A DNA stretch of 64,000 nucleotides from NCBI GenBank assembly GCA_020344315.1, contig CP070820.1, forward strand, positions 218,099 through 282,098, written 5' to 3'. Below the pieces are notes generated by a model. That model was given only the letters and a program-made list of their open reading frames with translations. It was not told the origin of the DNA and searched no databases. This stretch comes from Candidatus Bathyarchaeum sp. Its GTDB lineage: Archaea; Thermoproteota; Bathyarchaeia; Bathyarchaeales; Bathyarchaeaceae. This document shows positions 25,301 to 33,933 of this stretch, piece by piece (position 1 is the stretch's first letter; every line of letters begins with the position of its first letter). A program made the translations under genes and the position numbers.

Positions 25301-26263
25301 GTGAGTTTATGGAAACTTCGTTTTTCCCTTCTAGGAACATTAGCCCTCATCATCGGCTTATCCACCCTCTTCTTCACAGTTATCCTGTCCTTAGCAGGAG
25401 TCAGTTTACTACTATTACCCTTCATAGTAATCATCCTAAACATCATCCAGTGGCTCATAGCCCCCTACCTCATAAACGCCATGTACCGAGCCAAAGAAGT
25501 CAAACCGACCGAAGACCCAGCCTTACACGAGATGGTTGAGAGACTCAGCAAAAAGAGCCACATTAAAAAACCGAAAGTCATGAAAGCCAAAATTCCAATA
25601 CCTAACGCCTTCGCCTACGGTTCCCCCATCGCCGGAAGCAGAGTTGCAGTAACAACTGGACTTCTGGAAACCCTTGAGACCGAAGAGGTAGAAGCAGTAA
25701 TAGGCCATGAGCTGGGTCATCTGAAGCACAGAGACGTCCAAGTTATGATGTTCGTCTCCATCCTACCCGCAATCTTCTACTACATCGGTTTCTCAATGAT
25801 CCTTTCCTCCTCGTTCAGAAGTAGAGATAGCAGAGACAGTGGGGGAGCCGCAATTATCGGCATCGCAAGCATCGCCATATACTGGGTCCTCACCCTCTTC
25901 ACCCTGTACCTAAGCCGAATACGCGAATACTTCGCTGACCGCCACAGCGCCTCCATCGTCGAAGACGGTCCTCGCAAACTCTCTGAAGGATTAGCCAAGA
26001 TAGTGAACTCAACCAACAAAGTGAAACGAAAACGCCGCGACGCAAGCGGTTTCAACTCTTTCAAGGCTCTCTTCATCTCTGACCCCGATCGCGCGGAGTC
26101 CGATTCTGCATCCTTGACACAGTTTGGGAGAAGAATGGGAGATCGGGGGCTTGTTGAGGATGTTCTGCGAAGAAGGGTAACAACTTTCGACAGGGTCATG
26201 GAAGTCTTTTCCACTCACCCTAACATAGTGAAACGGTTGAAAGCCCTCCAAAAACTCGATTGA
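25301..26263 (+). CDS. htpX: HtpX-like zinc metalloprotease (M48)
   Basis: 320 aa membrane protease for quality control of membrane proteins. Two N-terminal membrane helices (9-60). The zinc motif is HELGH in EAVIGHELGHLKHRDV (about residues 132-147) and the third ligand region is SRIREYFADRHSAS. Two more hydrophobic segments lie between them. The protease domain faces the cytoplasm. GTG start with upstream GAGAGGAT. An in-between segment with extra Ser/Arg (SSFRSRDSRDSGGA) is lineage-specific. Monocistronic. Confidence 0.92.
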   Translation: MSLWKLRFSLLGTLALIIGLSTLFFTVILSLAGVSLLLLPFIVIILNIIQWLIAPYLINAMYRAKEVKPTEDPALHEMVERLSKKSHIKKPKVMKAKIPIPNAFAYGSPIAGSRVAVTTGLLETLETEEVEAVIGHELGHLKHRDVQVMMFVSILPAIFYYIGFSMILSSSFRSRDSRDSGGAAIIGIASIAIYWVLTLFTLYLSRIREYFADRHSASIVEDGPRKLSEGLAKIVNSTNKVKRKRRDASGFNSFKALFISDPDRAESDSASLTQFGRRMGDRGLVEDVLRRRVTTFDRVMEVFSTHPNIVKRLKALQKLD

Positions 26264-26369
26264 TCATCCCCTTTATGCTTAGATTTTCCTCTCTTTTCAA
26301 CCTTAAGGAGCCCATTCTTCGCAAATTAAATAAGTGAAACATACTAAATGAAGTGGCTGTGGATGGAAA

Positions 26370-26828
26370 ATGAGGTTGACCATTCTTAAGAAGAAGAGTT
26401 ATTATGCTCTAGGTCTTACACTCGCTATTCTTGGAATCATAGTACTGCTTGTCGTGGTTTGGAGATGGTGGGCCACGGATGTTTTTTCATCCCCAGACAT
26501 CATTTCAGCAATAAACTCCAGCTTTGGAAATGAGGATGAACTTTTAGGTTTAGGATTGGGATTATCACTCCTTCCCTACACTATAATAGGAATTATATGT
26601 CTTGTAGTTGGTTCTGTTATTCTAGTTCTTCGAAGAGAAAGAGTTACTGTGACCGAAGAAGTTACCACGCTGCTTGAGTGCCCCCTCTGCAAACATCGAT
26701 GGGAAGAATCCAAGTCCAGAACACATTTGGAGTCGATAGGCTATCCTACTGTGCGAACCCTCTCCAGACACAGATGTCCAAAATGCGCCAAATTCATTCG
26801 CCCAAAAATTGTGGCAACAAAAAAGTGA
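26370..26828 (+). CDS. Two-helix membrane protein with C-terminal zinc ribbon
   Basis: 152 aa. Membrane helices at about residues 12-32 and 68-88, separated by an extracytoplasmic loop. The cytoplasmic C-terminal part has two Cys pairs, CPLCKHRW and CPKC, 34 residues apart, forming a zinc ribbon. No named family. Its start has no strong RBS; a TATA-like AACATACTAAATG is near 26340. Function unknown. Confidence 0.6.
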   Translation: MRLTILKKKSYYALGLTLAILGIIVLLVVVWRWWATDVFSSPDIISAINSSFGNEDELLGLGLGLSLLPYTIIGIICLVVGSVILVLRRERVTVTEEVTTLLECPLCKHRWEESKSRTHLESIGYPTVRTLSRHRCPKCAKFIRPKIVATKK

Positions 26829-26907
26829 AACCTATCTCAATGACTAAAAAGAAACAAGCATTTTAACCGCTTAACTTTGTCGGGGTTATCGCCTTATTGA
26901 GGATGAA

Positions 26908-26979
26908 GGGGTTTCTGAGGCGTACCACGGGGCGAATTTAAGGAGAAAGACACTGAAAATCCCAAGCGGCTGATATCGC
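26908..26979 (+). ncRNA. Candidate structured RNA element, copy A
   Basis: 72 nt highly similar to copy B at 31911-31983. The shared core is GCGTACCACGGGGCGA, followed by conserved AAGG, GAAAATCCC and AGC.GCT..ATCGC blocks in the same order. The 5' GGGGTTT (26908-26914) can pair with AAATCCC (26957-26963), 7 bp with one G-U. GCGA (26932-26935) can pair with TCGC (26976-26979) outside that stem, a possible pseudoknot. It lies between the 3' ends of convergent genes, so it is not a simple 5' leader. Orientation is taken from copy B, which has a well-spaced TATA-like box. Confidence 0.55.
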
Positions 26980-27093
26980 TTTTGGTAATTTTCATCTCTT
27001 ACCCGTGATGACGCCTTTTCAGTCCCTTGTTTTCCTCTGATGCTTTACTCCCCATAAAAAAAGGGAGGGAAATTTCTTTGTTTTTTAGTGTTT

Positions 27094-29721
27094 CTATTTG
27101 CGAGGTTTGAGCACCGAATATAGTGCGATTATCAGTGCGATGATGACTATCACTAGGATCACTATGACGTATGTTGTTAGGCTGCTAATTGACTCTTCAA
27201 CGTTGCTGACCGAACCCTCTACAGGTTCCAAATTAACTGCTTCTGGTGCTGGACCCACTGTAACATAGGTTGTGGCGCCTGAACTGCCATAAGAGTCGTC
27301 TCCCGCAAAAGCGGCAAGGATCTCGTACTTGCCCTCGTCTGGCGGAGTCCACTCATAGCCGAAGGTGCCATAATATCCGTTAGTTGTTGCTGTGCCAATG
27401 TCAGTGTAACCGCCGTCTTCACTCATAGCCGTCAAAGTAACTGGAACACCAGTTATCGTCTCATTTTCCCAGATTCCGCCGATTGGTCTCTGCAGATGCA
27501 AGTATTCCATTTGTAATGTCATTGAGTCTTTGGATACGCATGGTGTGCCTGGTTGAGCTGGAGACATGTCAAGCACTGTGCCTTTTATTGTGATGGCGGT
27601 TCCTTTTGGTACTGCAGCGTCAGGGGCTGTAACTGTTGTTTCGCTTTTGCCCTTGCCGAAGACGTATTGAGATCCGTCCCATGAGTTGGCGGCTGTGAGA
27701 TATCCATCTGCGACAGCACCAAAAGCCATAGGATTGCCTATTTTCCAGACAAGTTCGCCTGTGAAGATGTCAATGCAGTGGAGACCCCAACCTCTGGTCA
27801 TGGGCCAACTAGCAGTGTGCTCAGTATTGTATACGTACATCTTTCCGTCAGCAATCATGGCGCCGCCGTTGAATGGATAAACTCCTTCACCATCTTCGTT
27901 GATGTAGGGAGATTCATACACTGCAAGCGAAGGCGCTTGATAGTGCCATTCTATGGTTCCGTCGTCCCAGTTAAATGCGTAGACGCCGTCGTAGGCTTGC
28001 CGGAAGAACATTCCGTAAGCTGACTCTATAGAGTAAGCTCCGAAGCCAGCCTCTGACCATGGATGGTCCATCGTCTCGCTCTTCCATGCCAAGGTCCCAT
28101 CATCTAGATTGTATGCATAGAAGTAGCCGTTTTGCGTCAGCACCGCGATTTTTCCGTGGTCAGCGACATAGCACGATCTGCTGTATATCGGTTCGTCAAC
28201 ATTTACATTCCAGAGTATTTCGCCTGTTTCCAGATCGTAACCTTGTAGCTTAAATGCTTCATATACTCGTGTTGGACCATTCCAGCCATAAGCAGCTACA
28301 GTAACACCTATGCCTACATTGAAATCGATGTGCGGGTAGGTATGATAACGATATCCCGCTGTAGCAGAATCCGGATAGGTCGTGCTGACCCAGCTGGACT
28401 TGGCATAAGTTGTGTTGCTTATCACCCTGCTGGCAAAGTTGTTGCTGGATCCGGATGTTCTCCATTCAATCAAACGGTACTCGCCGCCACCAAGGTTCTG
28501 TATTGACTTGACTCGCTGGTTTGTGTAGTAGACGGATGTGCCTGATGACCACGATATTGGTGAAATATCGTATTCACTCGCAGCTCCTGTAAGTGGATTG
28601 AATTTAAACAGAGTGCTGCCGCTTATCGCCAAAAGCTCTACTGAAAAGGTTGTCTGTGCCTCAGCGCCGGGCACTGATCCCGCGCCTGGGTCATTATATG
28701 AGATGATGTTGGGTGAGACAGCTGTAACCTGTGGTCCAAAAAATCCCATCGTAGTAACTGTCGCTAGTGGGTATGATTCAAAATACACTTCTCCGGTACG
28801 TATGTCGTAGCACTGTAATACCGTCATCGCCGTACCATTCACAACTCTTGTAAGGGCATCGTAGCATCTTCCAGCATAGACCAGGCTTGGATTACCCGGA
28901 TTGCTAGTTGTGCCGTAATGATATGCGTATCCTCCTATGATGCCTGCTATGGTTTCTTGTCGTTTCCATGCTATGTGTGCAGTGTTTGGCCCTTGGACCC
29001 ATGGGTGGAAGTCATAGATTGGACTCCAGCTTGGATTCGTGTCAGGGTAGAGTTCGTCCCATACGGGACCGCCTCCGACATAGCCGGTGCCTGGCCAGCC
29101 TCCTAGGATCGGCCACCACTCTCTGTGTTCGAGAGAGGCGGGTCGTTCCCAGTAGTCTGTTGGAAGCCCCAAGTCAGGCCAAGAATACACAATGTCTTCC
29201 TGTACCGTGAGTGATAGTACTTCAGTAGAGCTGGGCTCATAGTACGTTGAGCCAAGCGTGACCGTTGGTCCTTCACCGAAACCGCCAGGAACGTCTCCTC
29301 CAGGGAAGTATGTTCCGTGGAATACAAATTGGAGCGTCCAATCGCCAACTTGGTCGGGTGTGAACTCGAACCATGCTGTTGTATCCGCTTCATAAGAATC
29401 AATAAAGGTGCTTTCTGCGTTGCCGTCGGGGTCTGTGATAATCACCTCATAATCCGGATGATATCGACTTCGATGAGTTGCGGGGTTAAGCCATAGGTTA
29501 ACCAGTATTGGCTGGTTAACGCCTACGGTGGTAGGTCTAAAGCTAAGAAAGGCTCTTGTAGCTTCTGTAACCTCAGGAGTAACTCCGGATGGTAGTGGTC
29601 CGCTAACTGGTTCATCTACAGCTTGCACTGGCACACTAGTCATTACCATGAAAGCAGAAATCATTAAAAGAACTATAGCGATTGTAGCCGTCAATTTAGC
29701 TTTGCTTGTTGAATGTTTCAT
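27094..29721 (-). CDS. Secreted PQQ-repeat beta-propeller protein with Ig-like domains and C-terminal anchor
   Basis: 875 aa from the ATG at 29721, chosen because AGGAGAT lies 6 nt upstream; the frame stays open to 29784. Signal peptide ~8-34. A beta-sandwich N-domain (LSFRPTTVGVNQPILVNLWL) precedes a PQQ/pyrrolo-quinoline-type propeller with repeats such as GYDLETGEILWNVNV, AYNLDDGTLAWKSE, AFNWDDGTIEWHYQ and CIDIFTGELVWKIG. An Ig-like domain (PPDEGKYEILAAFAGDDSYG) and a membrane helix (LTTYVIVILVIVIIALIIAL) with KPRK tail follow. Surface exposed; probably binding or scaffolding rather than quinone enzyme. Divergent from a tandem-Lrp regulator, which may control it. Confidence 0.8.
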   Translation of the reverse strand: MKHSTSKAKLTATIAIVLLMISAFMVMTSVPVQAVDEPVSGPLPSGVTPEVTEATRAFLSFRPTTVGVNQPILVNLWLNPATHRSRYHPDYEVIITDPDGNAESTFIDSYEADTTAWFEFTPDQVGDWTLQFVFHGTYFPGGDVPGGFGEGPTVTLGSTYYEPSSTEVLSLTVQEDIVYSWPDLGLPTDYWERPASLEHREWWPILGGWPGTGYVGGGPVWDELYPDTNPSWSPIYDFHPWVQGPNTAHIAWKRQETIAGIIGGYAYHYGTTSNPGNPSLVYAGRCYDALTRVVNGTAMTVLQCYDIRTGEVYFESYPLATVTTMGFFGPQVTAVSPNIISYNDPGAGSVPGAEAQTTFSVELLAISGSTLFKFNPLTGAASEYDISPISWSSGTSVYYTNQRVKSIQNLGGGEYRLIEWRTSGSSNNFASRVISNTTYAKSSWVSTTYPDSATAGYRYHTYPHIDFNVGIGVTVAAYGWNGPTRVYEAFKLQGYDLETGEILWNVNVDEPIYSRSCYVADHGKIAVLTQNGYFYAYNLDDGTLAWKSETMDHPWSEAGFGAYSIESAYGMFFRQAYDGVYAFNWDDGTIEWHYQAPSLAVYESPYINEDGEGVYPFNGGAMIADGKMYVYNTEHTASWPMTRGWGLHCIDIFTGELVWKIGNPMAFGAVADGYLTAANSWDGSQYVFGKGKSETTVTAPDAAVPKGTAITIKGTVLDMSPAQPGTPCVSKDSMTLQMEYLHLQRPIGGIWENETITGVPVTLTAMSEDGGYTDIGTATTNGYYGTFGYEWTPPDEGKYEILAAFAGDDSYGSSGATTYVTVGPAPEAVNLEPVEGSVSNVEESISSLTTYVIVILVIVIIALIIALYSVLKPRK

Positions 29722-29907
29722 TTTTTTATCTCCTAATAGACAGAAAACACCTTGATTGGCTTGTATATTTAATACTTTCTCCATATTGCATTAACTTTAT
29801 TGCACAAAATAAAATTCTTATGTGTTTTTAGTTTTAAATGTGCAAAAGATATTTATGGGGTTGAATAAATATCGTTGCTAAACTCGTTTGAGAAGGACCC
29901 CAAAGAA

Positions 29908-30960
29908 ATGAGCGCTGGACCAAAAATTGACGAAATTAATGCTAAAATTTTAAAGGCATTACTTAAGGAGCCGAGAACCAGTTTTACGGAAATCGCTAAA
30001 GAATGTGGGCTATCGAATACTTCTATAAAAAACAGATTTGATCGTATGAAGAAATCGGGGATAATTAACGGTGCAATCATGCAAATAAACCCAAGAAGTT
30101 TTGGGTATGATTGTATTGCATTTGCAAATATCGAAGTAGATCCCAGAGAAAAGGTAAGAGTTTATGAATTCCTTAAAAAGCAACAATTCGCCATTTATCC
30201 CGCCCAGTTAACTGGCAGAAACGTCATCCTAGGATTTGTAGTTTCTAAAAATACAGATGATCTGTCCCGAATCGTAAAACAAATCCAAAGTCACCCTAAC
30301 ATTAGATCTGTTTCTACAGCAATCTGGATTGACATAACAAACATGGATCACCCCGAAAACCTGATTGTTGAAGCAACTGATACAATGCCGAATCCAAACA
30401 TGGTGCAGTCCAAGGAGAAAGTGAGCCATGCCATCACACCTAAGCAGACAGACATTGATTTGGAGGCAAAAGGGAAAAAAATCAACAAAGCACGTCAATT
30501 AGACAAAATTGATATTGCACTGATCAAGTTGCTGTCGAAAGATGCTCGTCTTTCTTTCAGAAGCATCGCGAAAAAGCTGGGTATTTCTCCTAATAATGTC
30601 ATCAAAAGATACAAAGAATTAAGGAAAAATGTTCTTCCTTTTTCTTCAATAACTGTAAACCTGCAAAACTTGGGGTACATGGGCACAGGCGTTATGTTGA
30701 TTAATGTCTCAAGCAAGCACTCGGTGGATCAGACGTTTGACAGATTATTGCGGATTCCAAATGTAATAGTGACCATAAAGCTTTTCGATTATTATGATAT
30801 CTTGGCGATAGCGCCTTTTAGAGTTCTTGAGGATTTGCACGATTTGAAAGAAGAAATTTCCAATATTTCAGGTGTTAATGAAATTAACCTAATGGTAGAT
30901 AAGCCCTATAAGAAATGGCCCTTAAACATGATTTCCGAGCTAATAATAAAGAACCTTTAG
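29908..30960 (+). CDS. Tandem Lrp/AsnC regulator (two HTH-RAM units fused)
   Basis: Two complete Lrp-like units in one chain. Unit 1 has an HTH at IDEINAKILKALLKEPRTSF and GLSNTSIKNRFDRM, then a RAM domain. Unit 2, after a charged linker (~residue 180), has an HTH at LDKIDIALIKLLSKDARLSF and GISPNNVIKRYKEL, then a second RAM-like domain. The internal duplication would make a monomer equal to a normal dimer. ATG 29908 is preferred; TTG 29875 is in frame and could serve a leaderless mRNA from the TATA-like sequence near 29850. Divergently transcribed from the PQQ-repeat surface protein. Confidence 0.78.
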   Translation: MSAGPKIDEINAKILKALLKEPRTSFTEIAKECGLSNTSIKNRFDRMKKSGIINGAIMQINPRSFGYDCIAFANIEVDPREKVRVYEFLKKQQFAIYPAQLTGRNVILGFVVSKNTDDLSRIVKQIQSHPNIRSVSTAIWIDITNMDHPENLIVEATDTMPNPNMVQSKEKVSHAITPKQTDIDLEAKGKKINKARQLDKIDIALIKLLSKDARLSFRSIAKKLGISPNNVIKRYKELRKNVLPFSSITVNLQNLGYMGTGVMLINVSSKHSVDQTFDRLLRIPNVIVTIKLFDYYDILAIAPFRVLEDLHDLKEEISNISGVNEINLMVDKPYKKWPLNMISELIIKNL

Positions 30961-31031
30961 GCGATTGAAAATTTTTCTGTAAACAACATACTCGAGAAAT
31001 TGTTTCTATGATGCTGAAGCATTTTTTAAAA

Positions 31032-31610
31032 CTAAGATGGGTTAACCGCTGAATGGAAAACTTTCACTCTTTCAAATATTTTGTATCCTAAATGTCCGCC
31101 AACTATGCTTTCAATTATTATTATTGGAAGCATAAATGACATCAGACTAAGGAAACCTGAGAGAGCTTGTGGAGCATATAATAAGTAGTATAGGATTGTG
31201 AAGATTTGATTGATTGGATGAAATATCAACGAAAACATGATGGACAACAAAAGCAATTTATTATGCGTTTTAAAGAATCCATAAATGCTGTTGAATAGCA
31301 TGTCACCAAAAATGGCGGTAACTACTAGTGGTACACGAGCCAGTATATCATAGGGCGGCCCAATGAAATATGTGGGAAGGGTGAGGAGAACGAATAATAT
31401 TGTTGAGAATAAAAATCTCCATCTTCCTCCATAATATAAGAGCAATTGAGCACTGATGAATATTACATGACCAACAATGAAAAGGTACCCTGCTCCCCGT
31501 ATTCCAGTCAGGGGAGCTATTTGAGCCACAAAGAGGGTGTACACTAGACCTAACACAGCAAAAATAACTACTGTAGTTAAATCTTTGCTTGTCCACAAGA
31601 ACATGCACAA
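31032..31610 (-). CDS. Six-helix membrane protein, ECF-S-like
   Basis: 192 aa, almost entirely hydrophobic, with about six membrane segments. The size, the first segment (KDLTTVVIFAVLGLVYTLFV) and PLTGIRGAGYLF resemble substrate-binding S components of ECF vitamin transporters, but no clear family signature is seen. No A or T component lies nearby in this window. Start near a poor RBS. Monocistronic. Confidence 0.5.
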   Translation of the reverse strand: MCMFLWTSKDLTTVVIFAVLGLVYTLFVAQIAPLTGIRGAGYLFIVGHVIFISAQLLLYYGGRWRFLFSTILFVLLTLPTYFIGPPYDILARVPLVVTAIFGDMLFNSIYGFFKTHNKLLLLSIMFSLIFHPINQIFTILYYLLYAPQALSGFLSLMSFMLPIIIIESIVGGHLGYKIFERVKVFHSAVNPS

Positions 31611-31881
31611 TCCTGCTTTTGTTGCGCACTTATTCCCTTTTCATCATTTAAATGCCTTACGATGGTGCCTAAAAAATTAGGCTAGTGATAAAATTGCACA
31701 TAACCTGTGCTAATTTGAAAGCTAATTCACGTTAACATTAGAGACATCTTACGCAACTCCTTTTTTATCCAGAATCTATGTTTTGGTTTGCTTTTTGAGA
31801 TGCTACGAAGAAACATCAGCTACCTACTTATTAAACAAAAAGTTGAAAAAGGAGCAAATTTAACAAGATTTCGATAAAAAG

Positions 31882-31889
31882 CTTAAAAT
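31882..31889 (+). promoter_or_regulatory. TATA-like box of RNA element copy B
   Basis: CTTAAAAT centred about 26 bp upstream of the first base of the conserved element (31911), which is the archaeal TATA-to-start spacing. Confidence 0.4.
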
Positions 31890-31910
31890 GCAGATAAACA
31901 AGAGGAAGAG

Positions 31911-31983
31911 AGGGTTTCCTGAAGCGTACCACGGGGCGATTCAAGGGAGATAAAAAATGAAAATCCCCAGCTGCTACAATCGC
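31911..31983 (+). ncRNA. Candidate structured RNA element, copy B
   Basis: Close match to copy A at 26908, sharing GCGTACCACGGGGCGA and the flanking blocks. GGGTTT (31912-31917) pairs with AAATCC (31961-31966). GCGATT (31936-31941) pairs with AATCGC (31978-31983), 6 bp, outside the first stem and so a potential pseudoknot; in copy A the equivalent pairing is 4 bp. A TATA-like box sits 26 bp upstream. It ends 12 bp before a phosphoribosyltransferase ATG, so it could be a 5' leader or a separate RNA. Confidence 0.55.
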
Positions 31984-31994
31984 GCGCTAATACA

Positions 31995-32639
31995 ATGAGA
32001 GAATTAAACAAAAGAAACCAAAAAACCCCAGTCCCTAGCTTAGGGAACAATCTGGAGTTTGAGATTCCCTCATGGGATCAAATTTACAGTCTTCTCCTGA
32101 ATCTAGCTGGAGCAATTCAAAAAAGTGAATTTGAATCGGACGTAATCGTCGGCATTTCCAGAGGCGGCTGGCTTCCAGCTCGAATAATATCAGACCTACT
32201 GGAAAATCCTAAACTAGCGAACGTAGCAGCAAAGTTTTATGTGGGAGTAGCCGAAACCAAAGGTAAACCTGCCATCACGCAGCCAGTCTCTATTCCAGTT
32301 AAAAACAAAAAAGTTCTTGTTGTTGACGATGTTGCAGATACGGGTGAGAGCCTCAAACTCGTACACTCCCATCTGAAGAAGCAAGGTGCATCAGAAATTA
32401 AGATTGCAACCATCTACTATAAACCATGGAGCACCATGGTTCCAGACTACTACGAAAAAGAAACGCGCTGCTGGATCGTTTTCCCTTGGGAGAGAAAAGA
32501 AACCGTTAGAAAAACTGTGGAAAAGTTCAGAGGCGAAGGAAAAACAGTGGAAGATGCAAAAGAAAAGCTGATTAGTTCCGGATTAAACAAGAGACTCGTG
32601 GAACAGTTCATCAAAGAAATCTTCGGGGAAACACCTTGA
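31995..32639 (+). CDS. Phosphoribosyltransferase (purine/xanthine type), paralogue 1
   Basis: 214 aa type I PRTase. The PRPP-binding motif is KVLVVDDVADTGESLKLV; VIVGISRGGWLPARI is the N-terminal loop that binds pyrophosphate; WIVFPWERKETVR is the C-terminal hood found in archaeal hypoxanthine/xanthine PRTases. About 50 extra C-terminal residues (KTVEDAKEKLISSGLNKRLV) look like a small helical domain. The KEOPS gene cgi121 starts inside its stop codon. A paralogue lies at 36695. The base accepted cannot be told from sequence. Confidence 0.85.
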   Translation: MRELNKRNQKTPVPSLGNNLEFEIPSWDQIYSLLLNLAGAIQKSEFESDVIVGISRGGWLPARIISDLLENPKLANVAAKFYVGVAETKGKPAITQPVSIPVKNKKVLVVDDVADTGESLKLVHSHLKKQGASEIKIATIYYKPWSTMVPDYYEKETRCWIVFPWERKETVRKTVEKFRGEGKTVEDAKEKLISSGLNKRLVEQFIKEIFGETP

Positions 32640-33202
32640 CCGAAAATCCGGAAGAAGCCAGCAAACACATCACCATAATTGGTTTCAGGAACGTTAAGAT
32701 ACAGAACATCAACAGTTTTCTTCAACACTTCAGAAGCGAAAAAGTAGGAGCCTCTGTTCAGTTTTTTGACGCTAAACTGGTGGCAAGCCCCCAACACCTG
32801 TATTTTGCCGCCTTGAATGCGCTGAAAGCTTTCAAAAAAAAGACAAATATATCAAACAGTCTAGCTGTTGAGGCTCTCCTTTATGCTTCTGCCCAGAGAC
32901 AGATAAAAAAAGCTGTGGAGATGCTGGGAATCAAGCAAGACTCTTCAGAAGTGGCAGTCTTGATAATGGCAGAAAATAGGCGAGAAAATGATGCTTGCTT
33001 AAGTCTAGTTTCTAACCTGATTCCCGGTGAACGCAACGACAGCGTTCTAGAACTGACAAATAAAAAAATCAAAACAATCAAAAAGTTGTTCAAGATTTCT
33101 GGCCTTGAATTCGAGGCTAAGCTGAAAAGAGAAGGATTAGAAAAGGAAGCGTTAACAGATCTTGTAATCGAGCGCATGGCCTTATTGGTCACTAAGAGCT
33201 AG
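32636..33202 (+). CDS. cgi121: KEOPS complex subunit Cgi121
   Basis: 188 aa. The central segment QFFDAKLVASPQHLYFAALN, then the TNISNSLAVEALLYASAQRQ block and IKKAVEMLGIK, match Cgi121. In archaea Cgi121 binds the tRNA 3' CCA end and activates Bud32/Kae1 for t6A37 synthesis. TTG start overlaps the upstream PRTase stop (TTGA). An N-terminal ~20 residues and a charged C-terminal tail extend the fold. Its 3' end overlaps the convergent sua5 gene by 21 bp; both genes act in the same tRNA modification. Confidence 0.85.
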   Translation: MTENPEEASKHITIIGFRNVKIQNINSFLQHFRSEKVGASVQFFDAKLVASPQHLYFAALNALKAFKKKTNISNSLAVEALLYASAQRQIKKAVEMLGIKQDSSEVAVLIMAENRRENDACLSLVSNLIPGERNDSVLELTNKKIKTIKKLFKISGLEFEAKLKREGLEKEALTDLVIERMALLVTKS

Positions 33203-33802
33203 AGCAGTTAAAATTTCTTTAAGGCTTATAGGACCATCTCGAAGAATTCTCGGTTTTTCTGAAGTTAAATCAGCTACTGTTGAAGGTCTTCCCTGAGCCG
33301 GAGTTTCCCCATCGAGAACAACGTCCACCATTTCCTTCAACTCATCTGTTATTTCCTGAACTGTTCTCGGAGGCTCTCCCCCGGTTCTATTGGCACTTGA
33401 CCCTATAAGAAGGCCTCCACACAAGCTGATGAGATGAAGAGCAACATCGTTGTCGGGTATCCTCAAGCCTACAGAATCCCCGCTGAAAGTAACAACATCC
33501 GGAAGAGTAGGTTTCTTGTGAAAAACTAGTGTAAGAGGTCCAGGCCAAAATTTTGCAGCCACTCTCTTCCCGTTCTGTGAGATGAAGGCTATCTTATCTG
33601 CGTCACTGATACTTGCTGCCAATACAGGTAGAGGCTTTTTTCTGGCGCCCTTCAATTTCAGAATTCGCTTCACGGCTTGAACGTCGAATGGATTGCATCC
33701 TAACCCGTATACTGTTTCGGTTGGATAGATTACCAATCCACCCCTCTTAACAATCCGAGAGGCTACCATAATGTTGTTTCTAGTTGCTCTTAATACAGTC
33801 AT
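33182..33802 (-). CDS. L-threonylcarbamoyladenylate synthase (Sua5/YrdC, without C-terminal Sua5 domain)
   Basis: 206 aa YrdC-type enzyme that makes threonylcarbamoyl-AMP from Thr, bicarbonate and ATP for t6A. Conserved: GGLVIYPTETVYGLGCNPFD, LKGARKKPLPVLAAS, FWPGPLTLVFHKK, VGLRIPDNDVA, GGLLIGSSANRTGGEPP and GRPSTVADLTSEKPRILRDG. No extra Sua5 domain. Convergent with cgi121 and overlapping it by 21 bp; the KEOPS complex uses its product. Confidence 0.93.
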   Translation of the reverse strand: MTVLRATRNNIMVASRIVKRGGLVIYPTETVYGLGCNPFDVQAVKRILKLKGARKKPLPVLAASISDADKIAFISQNGKRVAAKFWPGPLTLVFHKKPTLPDVVTFSGDSVGLRIPDNDVALHLISLCGGLLIGSSANRTGGEPPRTVQEITDELKEMVDVVLDGETPAQGRPSTVADLTSEKPRILRDGPISLKEILTALALSDQ

Positions 33803-33933
33803 TTTTTTTGTCGAATCAAATAAGGAGAAGTGATTATTAAGGTTCTACCTACCCCTATGATTTTGCTTTAAACGGCTACAAGAATAGGTGAAGAAAAAAA
33901 GAGTGGGTTGTTCAGTTGTTTATTTTGTTGTTT

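Larger units (their letters stand above)
31611..31994. other. Intergenic region holding RNA element copy B
   Basis: 384 bp between divergent genes. The left part (31611-31860) is AT-rich without recognisable signals other than probable promoter elements for the membrane protein. The right part holds a TATA-like box and the RNA-like element, ending 12 bp before the phosphoribosyltransferase start. Confidence 0.5.
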
